Assembly: GCA_037176705.1 (NCBI GenBank)
Contig: CM073890.1
Span: 94,416,591 to 94,480,590 of the forward strand
Source: Molossus alvarezi
Lineage: Eukaryota; Chordata; Mammalia; Chiroptera; Molossidae
Direction: 5' to 3'
DNA: 64,000 nucleotides
The notes beneath the pieces are model-generated. The model was not told the DNA's origin. It ran no database searches and saw only the letters and a program-made list of their open reading frames with translations. This document shows positions 60,801-64,000 of this stretch, in pieces. How positions within the stretch are numbered: position 1 is the first letter of the stretch; the number at the start of each line of letters is the position of its first letter. Made by a program: the position numbers and the translations under genes.

Positions 60801-61242
60801 CATCTGGAAGGTTTAAAAGAAAAAGGTAAATTGGTTAAATCCCACATCCTGTTTGTAGAGCTTACTGAAATGGGTTTTTGAAATTATTCCATCAGTTATA
60901 TACTTGTATTGTTTTAAAAGAAAACTTGAATATAGAAATAAGTAGATTTACATTTTGAGAGTCTGGCTCTTTATAAATAAACATAAAACATTCAGTTGTT
61001 TTGGGGGGGGCTAAATGATTTTAGAATTTGCGTTCACAACATGGTACTAAAGCTGTGCTCTTTTCTACCTAATCTTCTTAGAAGAGCCATGTGGAGTTTT
61101 GCTGGTTAAGCTGGCTGGAGTAGAACTCACTGAAACTGGGAAGATGTGGTTACAAAAAGAACTTAAACCTTCCCAACTACTATGGTTCCAGCTTCTTGGA
61201 AGGGAGGATTCAGCACTCTTTTGCTACCTGTTAGTCAATAAG
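48465..61242 (+). CDS. C3orf33: C3orf33 (AC3-33) protein, exons 1-4; 3' part beyond the window
   Basis: Exons 48465-48578, 50352-50411, 57765-57912 and 61082-61242 join in phase to 161 codons, aligning without gaps with residues 1-161 of human C3orf33 as recalled. All introns are GT-AG. The start MAGRPEPRAS has a strong context (AACATGG). Residues about 39-58 (NISTIMAIAGIMLLLRSVRL) form the one likely membrane segment. The following part (FIRKNVKLRGRLRRITENG) belongs to an SNase-like/OB-type fold in the family. The human protein is poorly understood; overexpression was reported to lower AP-1 activity through ERK signalling. The next exon, expected to begin GGYFSV, was not found before 64000. 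No break is seen in these exons. Confidence 0.94.
48579..50351 (+). other. C3orf33: C3orf33 intron 1 (1.8 kb)
   Basis: Phase 0 intron beginning in the CpG island. No repeats recognised, unusual for this window. Confidence 0.9.
50352..50411 (+). CDS. C3orf33: C3orf33 coding exon 2
   Basis: 60 nt, residues 39-58, the predicted membrane segment, between acceptor CTGAAG and donor GTAAGT. Confidence 0.94.
51172..51352 (-). mobile_element. Ves SINE
   Basis: Reverse classic Ves. Target duplication TCTTCTTTTCTTTTTTAA at 51154-51171 and TCTTCTTTTCTCTTTTTTAA at 51353-51372. Confidence 0.92.
51400..51563 (-). mobile_element. Ves-type SINE, older copy
   Basis: Reverse copy with CATTGATTGGTTGCCACCC and GCTCTAACCAACTGAGCC parts. 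No clear target duplication. Confidence 0.82.
51694..51776. repeat. CA/TA repeat with a tandem duplication of about 53 bp
   Basis: CATATATGACTGGAACTTTTGAGACT near 51698-51723 recurs with one change near 51751-51776, separated by a CA run. Confidence 0.85.
51906..52002 (+). mobile_element. Head-only VES SINE (first of a same-site pair)
   Basis: tRNA-like head ending CTAGGGGCACATACTGG and poly(A). Flanked by AGAATAGTGCTGAGG at 51891-51905 and 52003-52017. Confidence 0.94.
52019..52234 (+). mobile_element. VES SINE, long form variant (second of a same-site pair)
   Basis: Head, middle and CTCTCT run; the tail reads GATAAATGCAAAAAAAC instead of the usual CCTCAGGTGAGG. Flanked by AGAATAGTGCTGAGG at 52003-52017 and AGAGTAGTGCGGAGG at 52235-52249. 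Confidence 0.92.
52414..52640 (-). mobile_element. VES SINE, long form, antisense in C3orf33 intron 2
   Basis: Reverse copy ending GGCCAGGGC. The flanks ATTTATTTATTTTT (52400-52413) and ATTTATTTATTTTTTAAT (52642-52659) are the probable target duplication. Confidence 0.9.
52660..54787 (-). mobile_element. HAL1 (half-L1), apparently full length
   Basis: On the minus strand the element begins ACTTCCGGTCAAGATGGCGGC (54785 down; contains a YY1-type AAGATGGCGGC) and has a GC-rich 5' UTR of about 850 bp. It then carries an L1 ORF1 (53927 to about 52990), which passes directly into the polypurine 3' UTR and a CAATAAAGATT end at about 52665. There is no ORF2. ATTTATTTATTTTTTA flanks both ends (52642 and 54788). 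ORF1-only L1 derivatives are known in mammals as HAL1. Confidence 0.88.
52990..53927 (-). pseudogene. HAL1 ORF1 (L1 ORF1p-like), frameshifted
   Basis: The N-terminal frame (start at 53927, MRIQRNRSQVKEQNKTPRKE) holds a coiled-coil-like Glu/Lys/Leu-rich region and an RNA-binding segment (SLWDNFKSANIRILGVPEGE). The frame then changes near 53405, and the second frame carries the C-terminal domain (RPTPRHIIIKMQ, TYKGVPIRLSAYFSKETLQA, YPAKLSFRIDG). One lost base near AGACCC would account for the shift. The RNA-chaperone protein can no longer be made whole. Confidence 0.88.
54806..55018 (-). mobile_element. Ves SINE next to the HAL1 5' end
   Basis: Reverse classic Ves from TTCTTTATTGATTTTACAGAG to GAGCCACACCGGTCAGGC. 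It is flanked by TTTATTTTTTAT, shared with the HAL1 target repeat, at about 54792 and 55019-55030. Confidence 0.9.
55261..55370 (-). mobile_element. L1 3' end fragment
   Basis: Reverse L1 3' UTR polypurine region (AAAAGTATTACAGGTGTCCC on plus). It runs directly into the Ves that follows. 55031-55244 shows nothing. Confidence 0.8.
55371..55553 (-). mobile_element. Ves SINE joined to an L1 3' end
   Basis: Reverse classic Ves, worn at its 5' end. No direct repeat separates it from the L1 piece; CCCCTCCCATTG (55245-55256) and CCCCTCCCACTG (55554-55565) flank the pair. Confidence 0.82.
55958..56160 (-). mobile_element. VES SINE, long form with internal deletion
   Basis: Reverse copy lacking part of the middle. 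Target duplication AACACTCACCTACTTTTT at 55940-55957 and AACACTCATCTACTTTTT at 56161-56178. Confidence 0.94.
56180..56780 (-). mobile_element. Old L1 3' region
   Basis: AAGGATCATGCATTGTATTTAG and TGTCATGTCTCTTTAGTCTCC (in pieces) match the text also seen, more worn, near 36040 in SLC33A1 intron 2. Split by a head-only SINE at 56422. Worn sequence continues to about 57200. Confidence 0.6.
56422..56512 (-). mobile_element. Head-only VES SINE
   Basis: Reverse head, GGTACGTGCCCCTAGCGGG to CCAGCCAGAGC, with a short GTTTTT tail. Target duplication CAGAATATGTTT at 56410-56421 and 56513-56524. Confidence 0.93.
57765..57912 (+). CDS. C3orf33: C3orf33 coding exon 3
   Basis: 148 nt after acceptor CATCAG, encoding TSKFTSSSAIPVEFIRKNVK onward to PIISSWR plus one base, before donor GTAAGT. 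Confidence 0.95.
58090..58560 (+). repeat. Ancient mammalian interspersed repeat, unclassified
   Basis: TTCATTCAGGCATTCAAGC, CCACAAATACTGAGCACCC, CTTGGAGCTTACAGTCCAGG and CGTGTGGCTGGGGCATAGGG occur in the order of a common worn repeat. Same type as 47150-47580. Confidence 0.55.
58659..58881 (-). mobile_element. VES SINE, long form
   Basis: Reverse copy from poly(T) and TCCTCATCTGAGGACA to CCAGCCAGGGC, with a small internal deletion. No convincing target duplication. Confidence 0.92.
58995..59580 (+). mobile_element. Young L1 3' end inserted in an older L1
   Basis: ORF2 end and 3' UTR: CTCATCAAACACAAGTGTGG, ATATGCACCCCTATGTTCATAG, GTACATATACACAATGGAGT, the G-rich tract at 59509-59532 and the CTTTCAAAAATAAAGATAAA end (in pieces). 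Flanks AATTAAATTTATTG (58981-58994) and AAATAAATTTATTG (59581-59594). Confidence 0.92.
59595..59690 (-). mobile_element. Older L1 3' end (target of the young L1)
   Basis: GGGTGACATTGGTTAATAAG, GGTTTCAAGTGTATATTTCTG and GATCTGTATATTTCATTGTG are the reverse of the 3' end of older L1s; its A/T end lies on the other side of the young L1 (58972-58994). Confidence 0.72.
59760..59986 (-). mobile_element. Ves SINE
   Basis: Reverse classic Ves. Perfect target duplication CCAGAGCATGTTT at 59747-59759 and 59987-59999. Confidence 0.94.
61082..61242 (+). CDS. C3orf33: C3orf33 coding exon 4
   Basis: 161 nt after acceptor TCTTAG: completes the Lys codon, then EPCGVLLVKLAGVELTETGK onward to LFCYLLVNK before donor GTAAGT. 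Confidence 0.95.
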
Positions 61243-61350
61243 GTAAGTAGTGTCAGAAAGAATGAGCAATATTTTATTCTTTTTATTTACACATAAATAT
61301 GTCATTAATTAGAACCTTGGATATATAATGGGACGGAATATTTTTCTTTT

Positions 61351-61609
61351 TCTTCTTTTTTTTTTTTTAATCCTCACCCGAGGATATTTTTCCATTTTTT
61401 GTACAGATAGAGTGGGAGGGAGAGAGAGGAAGGGGGAGAGAGAGAGAAACATCGATGTGAAAGGGACACATCGAGTGACTGCCACCCGCACGACCAACCA
61501 GGGCCGGGGACAAACTGCAACCGAAGTACGTGCCCTTAGCGGGAACCGAACCCGGGTCTCTCCGGACCGCAGGCCGACGCTCTAACCGCTGAGCCAAACT
61601 GGCCAGGGC
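61351..61609 (-). mobile_element. VES SINE, long form, 109 bp after C3orf33 exon 4
   Basis: Complete, well-preserved reverse copy. Perfect target duplication CGGAATATTTTTCTTTT at 61334-61350 and 61610-61626. Confidence 0.97.
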
Positions 61610-61808
61610 CGGAATATTTTTCTTTTTAAACCGCTACTCATAATGATTATGTTTAGAGAACCAGGATTTCATATATAAATTTTATAATAACATTTTAGTT
61701 ATATATGTTTATTAGAAAAAATAGAAAATTAAGATAAAGGAAACATTTAAGATTATTAGTGACTCTGGACATTACTAGTTTAAGGAGACCCTTTATACAT
61801 TTATTTTA

Positions 61809-61916
61809 TTTTATTTTATTTTGGTTTTTGGTGGTACATGCCCCTAGTGGGAACCGAACCCTGTAGTCTCTGGTCTGCAGGCCAGCGCCCAGCCTCTGAG
61901 CCAAACTGGCCAGGGC
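61809..61916 (-). mobile_element. Head-only VES SINE
   Basis: Reverse head, GGTACATGCCCCTAGTGGG to CTGGCCAGGGC, with TTTTATTTTATT tail repeats. Target duplication TATACATTTATTTTA near 61794 and TATACACTTATGTTA at 61917-61931. Confidence 0.88.
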
Positions 61917-62016
61917 TATACACTTATGTTATGAGAATATGATATCACACTTGTTATTAGAAACCACTTGTTGAATAATGCTTGTCGACTGGGCACTACA
62001 AAAAGCAAGGGTTATT

Positions 62017-62118
62017 GCCCTGGCAGGTTTGGCTCAGCGGTTGAAGTGTTGGCCTGAGGACCAGAGAGTCCCGGGTTCAGTTCCCATTAGGGGCACATGC
62101 CCCCCCCACCCCCCCAAA
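62017..62118 (+). mobile_element. Head-only VES SINE
   Basis: Head ending TTAGGGGCACATGCC, then a C-rich and A-rich tail. Target duplication AAAAAGCAAGGGTTATT at 62000-62016 and AAAAAGCAAGGGTATT starting at 62119. Confidence 0.93.
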
Positions 62119-62425
62119 AAAAAGCAAGGGTATTTTCTGAAGGTAAATATTGCTCAGTCTTGAAAATCTAAAGTTGAGCATTTTTAAATACTCTTTCTGA
62201 TTAGTAGTCAGTCATCTGAAAACATTGCCTCAGAATCTTCTTACCTGACCACAGCGCTGTGTGACTGGGATGCCCCAGATCTTCGTGTGTGTTGCTGGTG
62301 TTGCAGTGTCATCCTGCGTCCTTGCATGTGCCTTACTCCACATTTATCATGGGTGATTACTGGGGGGGTGGGGATTAAATAGTGAAATGTTATTATGACA
62401 GAATTAAGAGTAGTTTTTCTTTCTT

Positions 62426-62644
62426 GTTTTTTTTTTTTTTCTTTTTCTTTATTGATTTTAGAGAGATGGGGAGGGAGAGGGAAAGAGAGATAAAAACATC
62501 AATGAGTGAGAACATTGACTGGCCGCCTCCTGCATGTCCCCCACTGGGGATTGGGCCCACAACCTGGGCATGTGCCCTGACCAGGAATGGAATCAACCTC
62601 TTGGTGCATGGGTAGATGCTCAACCAGTGAGTCACACTGGTCGG
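62426..62644 (-). mobile_element. Ves SINE
   Basis: Reverse classic Ves from TTCTTTATTGATTTTAGAGAG to CACACTGGTCGGAG. Flanks AGTAGTTTTTCTTTC and AGAGTTTTTCTCATT fit a worn target duplication. Confidence 0.9.
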
Positions 62645-64000
62645 AGAGTTTTTCTCATTTTTAAACTTCCTTATTATCTAATAGAAAAGAGTAATTTGAA
62701 TAAAAAAATAACCCTACAATGAAGTGATTAGAATTGTAATCATTTTAACTCTCAAATTTTTGACATATACTAGAAAGCCTAGCATCTTGCATTTAAAAGT
62801 AAATAATGATACCCAACTATATAAAAAAATGCCAAAGACCTCTCAAAAATAGTATCTTCTTTTTCAAGTTGAGGAGTATGTTTTATTCTCAAAACTATCC
62901 TATGGAGTCACTATTTCTATTCCCATTTACTGATGGGACTTGGGGTAACCAAGGGAGAGCATGTATTCACGTGCAGCTCTTCTCGGCTCCCGAGCCCACC
63001 CTGCACCTTACATATTTTACCTTACATTGCTTTGTAGCAGGTCACCAAACTCCGCTGTGTGTATATTGTGGCAATTTATCTGTTGAATTTTACTAATGTG
63101 TGAGGTTGAATTGTAATTACTCCGATTTTGAGTTAAGGGAATGAGCTCTTAAGATATAAATGATTAAGAAAAATATGATAAACATTTAAAACTGTATTTA
63201 ACTCCTTAGCATCATATACCAAAAGTTACTGTATTTAAAGGAGCAAAGGGTTACTTTTTCTTTAGATGTCCTAGAAAATATCTCCTACTTTAAACCTGGA
63301 GTTTTCACATTTTTAGAATTTAACTGTACATTTCTTGTCTAATAAAGCTATGAAATTATTAATAATTTGTTAAAATCCCACAAGGACTATGGAAATAGCT
63401 AAGCAGGATCTCCTTTATTTTGTAAATTAGTGGGGGTTGGGAGAGGAAATCCCATTTATCCAGTTTCACTAGGAAGTGAGGGATTCCATGAATGACATTT
63501 TCTGAAGGATGAACATTCCAGGCCAGGCCTATTTTTATGTTAATTATTATGTGGAAAGTCTTTTAAAAATTCATTTGCATGCCAGTGCCTTCCAAAACAA
63601 CACTGGGATTCTGAACCTAATTTAGCAGTTCCATTATGTGTCAGTTTATTTTTCATTTGCCTACTTTTTAGTTTCTTTTGCTATGGCGTCCTGTCATTTT
63701 GCCTATCTTATGTGATCCATTCCCCCACTAAACAATAAACAAACAAAACGCTTTTTATGCACTTTACTGCTTCTATACCTCTTTGGGTTACACCAATGAG
63801 GCTGTGGAGAACAATATGTTACAAAGCAGGCAATTGACTTTGAGCAAGGATCTCTTCTAGTAATGAAATTCTTGGATTTAACATTAGCTATTTTAAGCTC
63901 TTGGGGACACTTTTGCTTTTTTATTTTCCTCTGGAGGACTAAAGTTGCTGAATGACTGATTTTAATGTAAATAGATGTTATGAGTATACTAGCAATTTGT

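Larger units (their letters stand above)
57913..61081 (+). other. C3orf33: C3orf33 intron 3 (3.2 kb)
   Basis: Phase 1 intron with an old repeat, a VES, an L1-in-L1 pair and a Ves. 60.0-61.08 kb is AT-rich with nothing recognised. Confidence 0.9.
61243..64000 (+). other. C3orf33: C3orf33 intron 4, 5' part
   Basis: Phase 0 intron leaving the window. Holds four SINEs up to 62.64 kb. 62.65-64.0 kb shows no recognised repeat or exon. Confidence 0.85.

Noticed and set aside
61243..64000. C3orf33 exon 5 inside the window
   Set aside because: No frame beginning GGYFSV or similar after an AG acceptor was seen.

Overview
This is nuclear DNA from a bat, most likely a vespertilionid such as a Myotis relative. 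The window carries about 45 tRNA-derived SINEs of the Ves/VES type, a SPIN-like hAT element, L1 copies and a young half-L1. There are spliced vertebrate genes with GT-AG introns and CpG-island promoters, and no bacterial gene organisation. Gene and repeat names come from recalled sequences; no database search was possible.

Three genes are present, in the order and orientation recalled for human 3q25 (window reversed). GMPS lies on the minus strand: only its first coding exon (8817-8843), CpG-island promoter and the 5' part of intron 1 (1-8816) are inside. SLC33A1, the ER acetyl-CoA transporter, lies on the plus strand and is complete: six coding exons between 27034 and 41120 join in phase into a 550-residue protein. 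C3orf33 follows on the plus strand: exons 1-4 (48465-61242) encode its first 161 residues and the gene leaves the window on the right. GMPS and SLC33A1 are head to head about 18 kb apart; SLC33A1 and C3orf33 are in tandem, about 7.3 kb from stop codon to start codon.

By region: 1-9.5 kb is GMPS intron 1 and promoter, with a U6 pseudogene, a 1.4-kb L1 in an 18-bp target duplication, a Tigger-like element and a SPIN-like hAT. 9.5-26.2 kb is intergenic and repeat-dense: an old L1 split by a 1-kb solo LTR, a younger L1 end and a SINE; an inverted SINE pair; MIR; an MLT1 LTR; and an RTE-like fragment. 26.2-42.8 kb is SLC33A1, whose intron 2 holds a calmodulin (CALM2) retropseudogene that landed in an old L1 and was later hit by a SINE. 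42.8-48.2 kb is intergenic. 48.2-64 kb is C3orf33, whose intron 2 holds an apparently full-length HAL1 (ORF1-only L1 derivative).

I found no new protein system. The notable signals concern retrotransposition: a seven-member head-only SINE group; repeated use of the same target site by two or three retroelements; antisense SINEs carrying an apparent splice acceptor and donor; and the HAL1 copy.
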